From: a virus
Strand: one strand, 5' to 3'
DNA length: 64,000 bases
Virus record (IMG/VR): IMGVR_UViG_3300033049_000020
Span: 62,777 to 126,776 of that record
Shown here: positions 45,398 through 50,888 of the stretch, one piece after another
Position numbering within the stretch: position 1 is the first letter of the stretch
How the letters are laid out: each line of letters begins with the position of its first letter
Translations under genes and position numbers: made by a program
Notes under the pieces: generated by a model
What the model saw: the letters and a program-made list of their open reading frames with translations, nothing else
Database searches by the model: none
Told to the model about the DNA's origin: nothing

Positions 45398-45568
45398 ATG
45401 AAGAAAAATAATTACAGAAGACGAATGACCGTCTTAAACCAATTAGAAGCCCAATTGGAGTCTGGAACTAAAAATTCTGATGGGAAGGAAATCTCTCTTA
45501 CTGACAAGGATAAGAAGAGAATAACGAAGGAAGTTGAGGTGTTAACTACTCGACTAAAGAGTGCATAA
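45398..45568 (+). CDS. 56-aa basic helical protein
   Basis: Begins MKKNNYRRRMTVLNQLEAQL 4 bp after the promoter; charged helices throughout. Unknown. Confidence 0.6.
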   Translation: MKKNNYRRRMTVLNQLEAQLESGTKNSDGKEISLTDKDKKRITKEVEVLTTRLKSA

Positions 45569-45606
45569 ATAGTTTTAGATACTATTTATCATAAAGAATA
45601 GGAACT

Positions 45607-46086
45607 ATGGAATTTGACGATAATGAATTTGATTTCAATGGCTTTCACAATATGAAAGACCTTGGAGAACCCACCAGTGTTGAGAAATTTACCCAAGGTG
45701 GAGTAACTTACGAACTTAAAGTATGGCAAACAGCTAACGGTGTTATTAAAACCATGGACATCATAGATGTCTCCAGCAACTTTGACGATATAGATTTTAA
45801 GGTTGTTAAGGAAGAGGTTTCGTTTAATAAGGACGATTTAAACTCAGTATTTGATAATGCAGGTGCAATACCAATGGGCTTTTTACGTTTATTAGGTGAA
45901 GCGGCACAATTGCATGACAGTCATGCAGAACGATTCAGAGGTATGAAACCACCTGAACTCACAATAGAAGAACAAATTGAGGAACTAGAAGAAGACCTTT
46001 TAGTTGTAGTAGGCCAAGAAGATTACGAAGCTGCTGGTGACATTAAAAAGGAAATTGAAACTCTTAAGTTAAAAACTAATGGTTAA
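45607..46086 (+). CDS. UVR-motif protein
   Basis: 159 aa. A C-terminal UVR-like helical hairpin (QEDYEAAGDIKKEIETLK) after an acidic helix (IEEQIEELEEDLLVVV); the N-terminal 80 residues are beta-rich. Same type of motif as 37632. Confidence 0.6.
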   Translation: MEFDDNEFDFNGFHNMKDLGEPTSVEKFTQGGVTYELKVWQTANGVIKTMDIIDVSSNFDDIDFKVVKEEVSFNKDDLNSVFDNAGAIPMGFLRLLGEAAQLHDSHAERFRGMKPPELTIEEQIEELEEDLLVVVGQEDYEAAGDIKKEIETLKLKTNG

Positions 46087-46092
46087 AAACTA

Positions 46093-46386
46093 ATGGCTAA
46101 GAAACCAGTACCATGTATAAAGTGTGGCGAAACTAAAATAGTAATCGGAGATGCAAACGAAAGCGCCTTCAACTATTTTACGGGTAAATGTACCAATTGT
46201 GGTAATGAAGTATTTGGTGATTGTGGCATATTCCCTGAGATGGATATGATGGTTGGAACGTGGAATGCGTCTAACGACCCAAAGAAGATACTTAAGTCTT
46301 ATAAGAGTACTATTAAAGATTACGAGAAGAAGATTGACGAAGTAAAACAAAAGATAGTTGAACTTGAATTCTGGCATACCAAATGA
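46093..46386 (+). CDS. zinc-ribbon protein
   Basis: 97 aa. PCIKCGETKIVIGD...GKCTNCGNEVFGDCG is a zinc ribbon followed by a coiled-coil tail (YKSTIKDYEKKIDEVKQKIV). Resembles restriction-alleviation-type (Lar-like) ribbons only loosely. Confidence 0.55.
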   Translation: MAKKPVPCIKCGETKIVIGDANESAFNYFTGKCTNCGNEVFGDCGIFPEMDMMVGTWNASNDPKKILKSYKSTIKDYEKKIDEVKQKIVELEFWHTK

Positions 46387-46502
46387 TAGATATTAAAGAC
46401 CTAAGAGTAGGAAATCATATTCAACTTCATGAGGTAGATGCTGGTGAAGATAGAAAGGCAACCTTTGATTGGTTGAAGTCAAATCAATTGAAAAGGATAT
46501 GA
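46383..46502 (+). CDS. 39-aa hypothetical protein
   Basis: Starts in the previous stop (ATGA). MIDIKDLRVGNHIQLHEVDA... may be a small beta module. Unknown. Confidence 0.5.
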   Translation: MIDIKDLRVGNHIQLHEVDAGEDRKATFDWLKSNQLKRI

Positions 46503-46505
46503 TAA

Positions 46506-46721
46506 ATGGATAAATTAGAGATAGGAACAAGAATAATATTCGTAAAGCTTTTAGATAGCCCAGCCACTGGCGACCACCCAGAATTAGTTTATGCTTATAA
46601 AGGAGACGAAGGAGAGGTAACTGGATACAATAACTTTGAAGGGTATTGGGTTAAAAGAGATAAATGGCCAGCCCCTTTCGGTGCAGAGATAGAAACCGAA
46701 TTCATCGAGTTAAAATTATAA
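46506..46721 (+). CDS. hypothetical SH3-like small protein
   Basis: 71 aa. IGTRIIFVKLLDSPATGDHPELVYAYKGDEGEVTGYNN...YWVKRDKW has the strand/turn rhythm of a small beta barrel. Function unknown. Confidence 0.55.
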   Translation: MDKLEIGTRIIFVKLLDSPATGDHPELVYAYKGDEGEVTGYNNFEGYWVKRDKWPAPFGAEIETEFIELKL

Positions 46722-46772
46722 GACTGAAAATCAGTCACTTAAGAGAAATTTTAAAAATAATTGTACGAACAC

Positions 46773-46803
46773 TTGTTTTATTCAAAACTATTTCGTATCT
46801 TTG
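46773..46803 (+). promoter_or_regulatory. promoter of tRNA operon 3
   Basis: TTG 46773-46775, TATCTTTG 46796-46803; flanks resemble the 70-bp repeat of operons 1 and 2. Confidence 0.85.
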
Positions 46804-46866
46804 TACTATAATTAAAATAAACAAAGAAACTTTGCACTTTTATTAAGTGCGCTATATTTAAAAGAA

Positions 46867-46956
46867 ATGAGAAACTTTACTACGACTTATAAAGGGAAAC
46901 AGTATCCGCAAGGCACAAAGCCAAGCGCACTGAGATTGTCGTATCTTGTTTTCTAA
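46867..46956 (+). CDS. 29-aa leader peptide of tRNA operon 3
   Basis: MRNFTTTYKGKQYPQGTKPS and nine more residues; shares MRNF with the operon 2 leader. Confidence 0.45.
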   Translation: MRNFTTTYKGKQYPQGTKPSALRLSYLVF

Positions 46957-46990
46957 CTTTTTAGAATAGAAAAACACATAGATATTGCGA

Positions 46991-47022
46991 AAGCCTCAGT
47001 GAGAAATCACCGAGGCTTTTTT
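46991..47022 (+). terminator. leader terminator/attenuator of tRNA operon 3
   Basis: GCCTCAGTGA-GAAA-TCACCGAGGC (one mismatch) then T6. Confidence 0.85.
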
Positions 47023-47060
47023 GTTGTTTCATATTTTGACAACGTTAAAAATAAAATATG

Positions 47061-47072
47061 GTTCTTTGACAT
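47061..47072 (+). promoter_or_regulatory. boxA-like antitermination site
   Basis: GTTCTTTGACAT, 17 nt before the first tRNA. Confidence 0.5.
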
Positions 47073-47088
47073 CGTGGTAATAAATAAA

Positions 47089-47160
47089 TTGAGAAGTAGC
47101 TTAAACTACAAAGCTCCATCCGTGAGGGGTGGGGATGGAGGTGTAAACCCTCCTTCTCAA
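47089..47160 (+). tRNA. tRNA-Leu(GAG)-like, aberrant anticodon arm
   Basis: Acceptor TTGAGAA/TTCTCAA; T-arm GGAGG-TGTAAAC-CCTCC. GTGAGGG could supply anticodon GAG but the 5-bp stem is poor; CTCCATCC/GGATGGAG pairs better and competes with the T-stem. Short body, so Leu identity is doubtful. Confidence 0.45.
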
Positions 47161-47167
47161 CTAATAT

Positions 47168-47245
47168 CTAGGTACTTGAGCAGTTGGTTGAACTCGCTTG
47201 CTTTGGGAGCAAGAGTATTGCGCTGGTTCGAATCCAGCTACCTAG
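47168..47245 (+). tRNA. tRNA-Pro(TGG)
   Basis: Acceptor CTAGGTA/TACCTAG; anticodon arm CTTGC-TTTGGGA-GCAAG; T-arm GCTGG-TTCGAAT-CCAGC. Confidence 0.85.
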
Positions 47246-47257
47246 ACTTTTTAATCT

Positions 47258-47350
47258 CTAGTAATGTGCGAGTGGATTAAGCAACTGGCCTTGGAAACCA
47301 GTGAGGACTTCAAGAGGTTGTCTTCCGTAGGTTCGAATCCTACTTACTAG
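47258..47350 (+). tRNA. tRNA-Ser(GGA)-like with 9-nt anticodon loop
   Basis: Acceptor CTAGTAA/TTACTAG and a long variable arm GAGGAC/GTCTTC indicate a Ser-type body. Anticodon stem ACTGG/CCAGT closes a 9-nt loop CCTTGGAAA containing GGA after a T; a 7-nt reading would give TGG with a C-A mismatch. Confidence 0.65.
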
Positions 47351-47352
47351 AA

Positions 47353-47390
47353 ATGACTAAGTTAACTACTTCCACGTAGTAGTCATTGGA
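47353..47390. repeat. inverted repeat before endonuclease
   Basis: AATGACTA/TAGTCATT enclosing ACTAC-TTCCAC-GTAGT. Confidence 0.6.
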
Positions 47391-47449
47391 AACAGGTAAT
47401 GCTGGCTAAAAGTTAACAAAAAATTCTGGTCACTTTCTCTGACTTGAAC

Positions 47450-47457
47450 ATATTTAT
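47450..47457 (+). promoter_or_regulatory. second-class promoter element
   Basis: ATATTTAT; CACTTTCTCTG upstream is a weak match to the upstream box. Confidence 0.4.
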
Positions 47458-47472
47458 ATAGAAATAGATATT

Positions 47473-47820
47473 ATGGGACAATCAGAGAAACAACAATTAT
47501 GGAAGAAGCAACACTACCAAGAGAACAAAGAATTTTATATTAATAAGCAACAAAAGAGGAGGAAAGAAATTAAAGAATTCATTGATTCCTTTAAAACGGA
47601 ATGTGATGCATGTTATGAATATGATAAAGCGTGTTTGGACTTTCATCACCTAGATGGAGCTGATAAAGATGCGGCAGTATCTCAAGCATTGGTAAATAAA
47701 TGGGGCAATAAAAGGATTATAACAGAGATAGAAAAATGTGTTGTATTATGTTCTAACTGTCATCGTAAGTTACACGCTTATAATTTAACAGTCGAAGAAC
47801 TTAAAATTAGAATAGCATAA
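47473..47820 (+). CDS. HNH homing endonuclease
   Basis: 115 aa. ECDACYEYDKACLDFHHLDG and VVLCSNCHRKLH are the zinc-stabilised HNH core; a basic helix (KQQKRRKEIKEF) precedes it. Similar to the HNH at 28548 but without its N-terminal ribbon. Located between tRNA-Ser and tRNA-Pro. Confidence 0.85.
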   Translation: MGQSEKQQLWKKQHYQENKEFYINKQQKRRKEIKEFIDSFKTECDACYEYDKACLDFHHLDGADKDAAVSQALVNKWGNKRIITEIEKCVVLCSNCHRKLHAYNLTVEELKIRIA

Positions 47821-47847
47821 TAATATACGGCAATTAGTTGTCGTATT

Positions 47848-47872
47848 TGCCGCAGAAAATGCGGCAAATAAT
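47848..47872. repeat. 10-bp hairpin after endonuclease
   Basis: ATTTGCCGCA and TGCGGCAAAT around a 5-nt loop, possible terminator or processing site. Confidence 0.65.
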
Positions 47873-47947
47873 CGGGGGGTTCCGCAGATGGATATACGGA
47901 CCTGCTTTGGAAGCAGGTGTTCGTGGGTTCGAATCCCACTCTCCCGA
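47872..47947 (+). tRNA. tRNA-Pro(TGG), second copy
   Basis: Acceptor TCGGGGG/CTCCCGA; anticodon arm CCTGC-TTTGGAA-GCAGG; T-arm GTGGG-TTCGAAT-CCCAC. Confidence 0.85.
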
Positions 47948-47951
47948 CTAA

Positions 47952-48007
47952 AGGATGATTACAGCAAACAAAAACAATTTGACTCTTAATCAAAAAAAAT
48001 TCATCCT
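47952..48007 (+). tRNA. tRNA-like: acceptor plus Lys(CTT) anticodon arm only
   Basis: AGGATGA/TCATCCT encloses TTACAGCAAACAAAAACAA, then anticodon arm TTTGA-CTCTTAA-TCAAA (identical loop to tRNA-Lys(CTT) at 50792), then A8. No D- or T-arm; 56 nt. Confidence 0.45.
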
Positions 48008-48013
48008 GTTATA

Positions 48014-48100
48014 TTGAGCGATATGCAAACTGGCAAGCAAACAGGTTTTGAACCTGTCGTGACGAAAGTCCAATTGTAGGTTCGAACCCTACTCGCTCAA
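48014..48100 (+). tRNA. tRNA-Ser(TGA)
   Basis: Acceptor TTGAGCG/CGCTCAA; anticodon arm ACAGG-TTTTGAA-CCTGT; variable arm GAC-GAAA-GTC; T-arm GTAGG-TTCGAAC-CCTAC. Confidence 0.85.
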
Positions 48101-48155
48101 CCGTTTACTTTTCTGTACTTTTTAAGTACATTATACAATAACAAAAAATGATACT

Positions 48156-48401
48156 ATGGAGAATATAGAGAAATTAATAACTGAATATGAAACCAAATAT
48201 GAAGAAGGTTTCACCGATGATGAAATCAAAAACATATTAGAGAATTATCCCAACATTAACATGGATAAGTTTAATGGTGCAATGATGGGAAATACGTGTG
48301 CAATGAGAGATGGGTTACTAGTAATGTATCCTTGTGATGTAAGAGCAGCATTGTATTGTGGAATGGAGAATCGAGATTTAAATATACAGGAATGGGATTA
48401 A
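48156..48401 (+). CDS. hypothetical protein in tRNA cluster
   Basis: 81 aa. MENIEKLITEYETKYEEGFT...NGAMMGNTCAMRDGLLVMY. No recognised family. Confidence 0.6.
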   Translation: MENIEKLITEYETKYEEGFTDDEIKNILENYPNINMDKFNGAMMGNTCAMRDGLLVMYPCDVRAALYCGMENRDLNIQEWD

Positions 48402-48408
48402 ACGTATA

Positions 48409-48480
48409 TTGCCTTGTCGTCTAGCGGCAGGACCCTCCCCTTTGAAGGGAGTGACGGTGGTTCGAATCCATCCGAGGCAA
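48409..48480 (+). tRNA. tRNA-Gln(TTG)
   Basis: Acceptor TTGCCTT/GAGGCAA; anticodon arm CTCCC-CTTTGAA-GGGAG; T-arm GGTGG-TTCGAAT-CCATC. Confidence 0.9.
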
Positions 48481-48482
48481 CC

Positions 48483-48507
48483 CTTAACTTTTTGGTCGCT
48501 TTACTCC
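48483..48507 (+). other. scar of an endonuclease promoter
   Basis: TTAACTTTTTGGTCGC matches the upstream box of endonuclease promoters, but no endonuclease follows. Confidence 0.45.
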
Positions 48508-48578
48508 AATTATAAAAATTGTACATGACCTAATTATAAAAATCGTACATGACCTAATTATAGATATTGTACGTCACT
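48508..48578 (+). repeat. three tandem copies of a 24-bp unit
   Basis: Units of the form CCTAATTATAAAAATCGTAC followed by ATGA, with small differences. Between tRNA-Gln and tRNA-Tyr. Confidence 0.8.
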
Positions 48579-48598
48579 TTAGAGATGAATAAAAATAT

Positions 48599-48680
48599 CG
48601 GTTAGATGGTAAATTGGCTAAATCAGCAGACTGTAAATCTGTCGTCTTTCGACTATGTAGGTTCGATTCCTACCTGACCG
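48599..48680 (+). tRNA. tRNA-Tyr(GTA)
   Basis: Acceptor CGGTTAG/CTGACCG; anticodon arm CAGA-CTGTAAA-TCTG; long variable arm as usual for bacterial Tyr. Confidence 0.85.
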
Positions 48681-48691
48681 ACCAAGCTAAG

Positions 48692-48727
48692 TTCACACTA
48701 TAATCGCAAAGAAGAGGAAGTGTAATT
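48692..48727 (+). repeat. intercistronic hairpin family, copy 1
   Basis: ACACT/AGTGT stem with loop starting ATAATCG and ending GAGGA. Confidence 0.6.
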
Positions 48728-48799
48728 GGGAATATGCTCAGGGTAAGTCAGACGGATTGTAACCCCGAACTGCATGGAGTTCGAGTCTCCTCATTCCCA
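48727..48799 (+). tRNA. tRNA-Thr(TGT)-like, irregular anticodon arm
   Basis: Acceptor TGGGAAT/ATTCCCA; T-arm TGGAG/CTCCT-type with TTCGAGT. CGG-ATTGTAACC-CCG gives TGT in a 7-nt reading but pairing is short; GTA (Tyr) in an enlarged loop is an alternative. Confidence 0.5.
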
Positions 48800-48810
48800 C
48801 AGCTTAGTTG

Positions 48811-48838
48811 GTACTATACTCGGTTGACGAGGAAGTAC
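48811..48838 (+). repeat. intercistronic hairpin family, copy 2
   Basis: GTACT/AGTAC outer stem, inner CTCG-GTTGA-CGAG. Confidence 0.65.
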
Positions 48839-48912
48839 ATTGGTTGAAGTTATAATAAACCACCCTTCTTGAAAGGGAACCCATAAAGATGGGTTATAAA
48901 TAAAACTTAGAT

Positions 48913-48994
48913 GCTTGATTAGTATAACGGAGGGGAAACCCGTATTACCTTGGCTTTGTAACCCAAAAATATCAGTTCGATTCTGATATCAAGC
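48913..48994 (+). tRNA. tRNA-Thr(TGT) with hairpin in the D-loop
   Basis: Acceptor GCTTGAT/ATCAAGC; T-arm ATCAG-TTCGATT-CTGAT; anticodon loop TTTGTAA in a TTGG/CCAA stem. The D-loop TAGTATAACGG...TATTAC is interrupted by AGGGGAAACCCG, a GGG-GAAA-CCC hairpin. Confidence 0.65.
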
Positions 48995-49005
48995 TCTACA
49001 TAGTG

Positions 49006-49047
49006 ATTATTTGTGGTTGATGTATAACAATTAATCATTATCACTAT
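49006..49047. repeat. inverted repeat upstream of endonuclease
   Basis: TAGTGAT/ATCACTA ends with a 28-nt interior. Confidence 0.5.
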
Positions 49048-49067
49048 ACTTTTTGATGATAATGCTT

Positions 49068-49075
49068 ATATTTAT
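49068..49075 (+). promoter_or_regulatory. second-class promoter element
   Basis: ATATTTAT; ACTTTTTG lies at about 49048, 13 nt upstream. Confidence 0.45.
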
Positions 49076-49079
49076 TATT

Positions 49080-49580
49080 ATGGAAGCTAAAATATGTAAA
49101 AATTGTGGTGAGGAAATCAAAGGTAGAGGCATTAAGTTCTGCTCTCAAACCTGTAATGGTATCTACAACAATAAAGATAGGATTAAGAAGGTAGAACGAG
49201 AATGTAATAATTGTGGTGTAGTAACAACTAATAAATTTTATTGTACGCCAGAGTGTAATCAAAAACATAAAACTCAATTAAGGTTTGACCAGATTGAGAA
49301 TGGTGACATTACATTAGATTTTAGGCAGTATAAAAAATACCTAATTAATAAACATGGTGCTAAATGCATGAGATGTGGTTGGTGTGAGGTTAATCCGACA
49401 TCTGGTAATGTGCCTATAGAGTTGGAACATAAAGATGGTGACTCAAGTAATAATTCATTAGGTAATCTTGAATTACTTTGTCCTAACCACCATTCACTAA
49501 CACCAACGTATAAAGCGTTGAATAAAGGTAACGGTAGACATAAAAGGATGGAACGTTACAAAGAAGGTAAAAGTTATTAA
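49080..49580 (+). CDS. HNH endonuclease with zinc ribbons
   Basis: 166 aa. ICKNCGEEI...KFCSQTC and CNNCGVV...FYCTPEC are two zinc ribbons; CMRCGWCEV...IELEHKDGDSSNNSLGNLELLCPNHHSLT is the HNH core. Start chosen at MEAKICKNC, directly after the promoter element. In a tRNA cluster. Confidence 0.85.
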   Translation: MEAKICKNCGEEIKGRGIKFCSQTCNGIYNNKDRIKKVERECNNCGVVTTNKFYCTPECNQKHKTQLRFDQIENGDITLDFRQYKKYLINKHGAKCMRCGWCEVNPTSGNVPIELEHKDGDSSNNSLGNLELLCPNHHSLTPTYKALNKGNGRHKRMERYKEGKSY

Positions 49581-49590
49581 ATTAATAGTT

Positions 49591-49794
49591 ATGGAAGAGA
49601 CAATAATCGATGGTAGAGAAGCCATCATAACAAGAGGAGAGGGGTTAGTGGTCATAGCATCCAAAGGTAAAGGTGGTGCTGTAATATCTGATGAGAATGA
49701 AGATGTTGCTAAGGAGAAGTTTTCTGAAGCGATGAATTTGGCTGAGTCAGTTTACAAACTAATCTTTTTTGAAAAACATGGGAAATTCCCATAA
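49591..49794 (+). CDS. hypothetical protein in tRNA cluster
   Basis: 67 aa. IIDGREAIITRGEGLVVIASKGKGG then a helix. Possibly a small phage beta-hairpin/helix protein; unknown. Confidence 0.55.
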   Translation: MEETIIDGREAIITRGEGLVVIASKGKGGAVISDENEDVAKEKFSEAMNLAESVYKLIFFEKHGKFP

Positions 49795-49799
49795 ACATA

Positions 49800-49874
49800 A
49801 GCGAGTAACGCATAAGTGGTGGTGCGCCAGCCTTCCAAGCTGGAATAGAGTCGGTTCGATACCGTCTACTCGCT
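49800..49874 (+). tRNA. tRNA-Gly(TCC)
   Basis: Acceptor AGCGAGT/ACTCGCT; anticodon arm CCAGC-CTTCCAA-GCTGG. Confidence 0.85.
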
Positions 49875-49913
49875 CACGGACATATCGGACTGTCCAATAA
49901 AATGTCCGATAAA

Positions 49914-49985
49914 TGCAGTATAGGTGTTACGGTAGCACATCTGGCTTCCACCCAGAAGGCGAGATTTCGACTATCTCATACTGCA
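49914..49985 (+). tRNA. tRNA-Gly(TCC), second copy
   Basis: Acceptor TGCAGTA/TACTGCA; anticodon arm TCTGG-CTTCCAC-CCAGA; T-arm GAGAT-TTCGACT-ATCTC. Confidence 0.85.
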
Positions 49986-49986
49986 C

Positions 49987-50121
49987 AAAAGTAAGTATAG
50001 TAGCAATAACACAAAGCGCTTGTGTTATGTACCTTGCAGTGGGTGACCACAAGGAGAAGTACGTTTCGAGTAATTAACGGGATGGAATTGGGCTAATCAG
50101 GCGAATAAACTTCTCTTACTT
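49987..50121 (+). ncRNA. small structured RNA between tRNAs
   Basis: AAAGTAAG...CTTACTTT ends pair and enclose about 118 nt including AATAACACAA-GCGC-TTGTGTTAT. No ORF. May be a small RNA co-processed with the tRNAs. Confidence 0.45.
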
Positions 50122-50130
50122 TTAATAATT

Positions 50131-50204
50131 CCATCGGTAGCAAATGTGGATAAGCAACTGGTTTTTACCCAGAATGGAAGACGGGTTCGACTCCCTCTTG
50201 GGGC
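50131..50204 (+). tRNA. tRNA-Lys(TTT)-like with mismatched acceptor
   Basis: Anticodon arm CTGG-TTTTTAC-CCAG and T-arm ACGGG-TTCGACT-CCCTC. The 5' strand CCATCGG is identical to the next gene but the 3' strand TTGGGGC does not complement it, as if two tRNAs were recombined. Confidence 0.55.
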
Positions 50205-50217
50205 ACTGGATTAGTTA

Positions 50218-50240
50218 GCACTATACTCGAAAGGAAGTGC
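50218..50240 (+). repeat. intercistronic hairpin family, copy 3
   Basis: GCACT/AGTGC stem with loop ATACTCGAAAGGA, related to copies at 48692 and 48811. Confidence 0.6.
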
Positions 50241-50244
50241 AAAA

Positions 50245-50317
50245 CCATCGGTAGCAAATGTGGATAAGCGTTCGGTTTTTACCCGAAGTAGGAGTGGGTT
50301 CGACACCCACCCGATGG
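50245..50317 (+). tRNA. tRNA-Lys(TTT)
   Basis: Acceptor CCATCGG/CCGATGG; anticodon arm TTCGG-TTTTTAC-CCGAA; T-arm GTGGG-TTCGACA-CCCAC. Confidence 0.85.
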
Positions 50318-50323
50318 ACAAAT

Positions 50324-50394
50324 GGCTCTATAGTATAAGCGGCAATACACTAGTCTTGTAAACTTGAGTTCTGGCATCGATTGCCAGTAGAGCC
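50324..50394 (+). tRNA. tRNA-Thr(TGT)
   Basis: Acceptor GGCTCTA/TAGAGCC; anticodon arm CTAGT-CTTGTAA-ACTTG (one mismatch); T-arm CTGGC-ATCGATT-GCCAG. Confidence 0.75.
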
Positions 50395-50401
50395 TCAATA
50401 T

Positions 50402-50470
50402 GCGATTATAGTTTAATTCAGAATACCAACCATCTAGGTTGGAGATGTTGGTGGAAACCCAGCTAATCGC
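50402..50470 (+). tRNA. tRNA-like, possibly Arg(TCT), with A at position 33
   Basis: Acceptor GCGATTA/TAATCGC; arm CCAAC-CATCTAG-GTTGG; T-arm GTTGG-TGGAAAC-CCAGC. The loop lacks the near-universal U33, so the anticodon is uncertain. Confidence 0.5.
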
Positions 50471-50476
50471 TCATAT

Positions 50477-50563
50477 GACTCCATAGTTCAATTGGTTATC
50501 CCGAAAGGGTGTAGAATAGTTGCCTTTTAAGCTTCGGATTTGGGTTCGAGTCCCAATGGAGTC
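50477..50563 (+). tRNA. tRNA-Lys(TTT) with hairpin in the D-loop
   Basis: Acceptor GACTCCA/TGGAGTC and T-arm TTGGG-TTCGAGT-CCCAA are perfect; anticodon loop CTTTTAA has a weak stem. The D-loop AATTGGTTA...GAAT is interrupted by TCCCGAAAGGGTGTA (CCC-GAAA-GGG hairpin). Confidence 0.65.
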
Positions 50564-50571
50564 ACACAAGT

Positions 50572-50595
50572 TTGTACGTTTGTGCTGTAAAACGT
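50572..50595. repeat. hairpin between tRNAs
   Basis: GTACGTTT / AAAACGTAC with loop GTGCTGT. Confidence 0.6.
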
Positions 50596-50677
50596 ACTTA
50601 TCATGATGAATTCATGTGCAACTGGGTAACAGGTTAACCACTCTCCTGTCCTAATGTTAAAGACTAAAAGTGGATAT

Positions 50678-50751
50678 GCGAATGTAGCTCAGTTGGTTTA
50701 GAGCGTCTGGTTGCCAATCAGAAGGTCGTGAGTTCGAATCTCATCTTTCGC
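50678..50751 (+). tRNA. tRNA-Gly(GCC)
   Basis: Acceptor GCGAATG/CTTTCGC (one mismatch); anticodon arm TCTGG-TTGCCAA-TCAGA; D-arm GCTC/GAGC. Confidence 0.85.
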
Positions 50752-50755
50752 TCTC

Positions 50756-50777
50756 TTGACTTTTTGGTACTTCCCAC
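50756..50777 (+). other. scar of an endonuclease promoter
   Basis: TTGACTTTTTGGTACTT is identical to the upstream part of the 31742 endonuclease promoter, but no endonuclease follows. Confidence 0.5.
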
Positions 50778-50791
50778 CTCCCCAACAATAA

Positions 50792-50864
50792 CCATCGATA
50801 GCAAATGCGGATATGCACTTGACTCTTAATCAAGACGGGAAAGGGTTCGACTCCCTTACGGTGG
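50792..50864 (+). tRNA. tRNA-Lys(CTT)
   Basis: Acceptor CCATCG/CGGTGG; anticodon arm CTTGA-CTCTTAA-TCAAG; T-arm AAGGG-TTCGACT-CCCTT. Confidence 0.85.
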
Positions 50865-50888
50865 ACTAACATTAAAATCAACATTATT

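Noticed and set aside
18166-50864. CRISPR array
   Set aside because: Repeated tRNA T-arms and short hairpins give a superficial repeat pattern, but there are no regular direct repeats with unique spacers.
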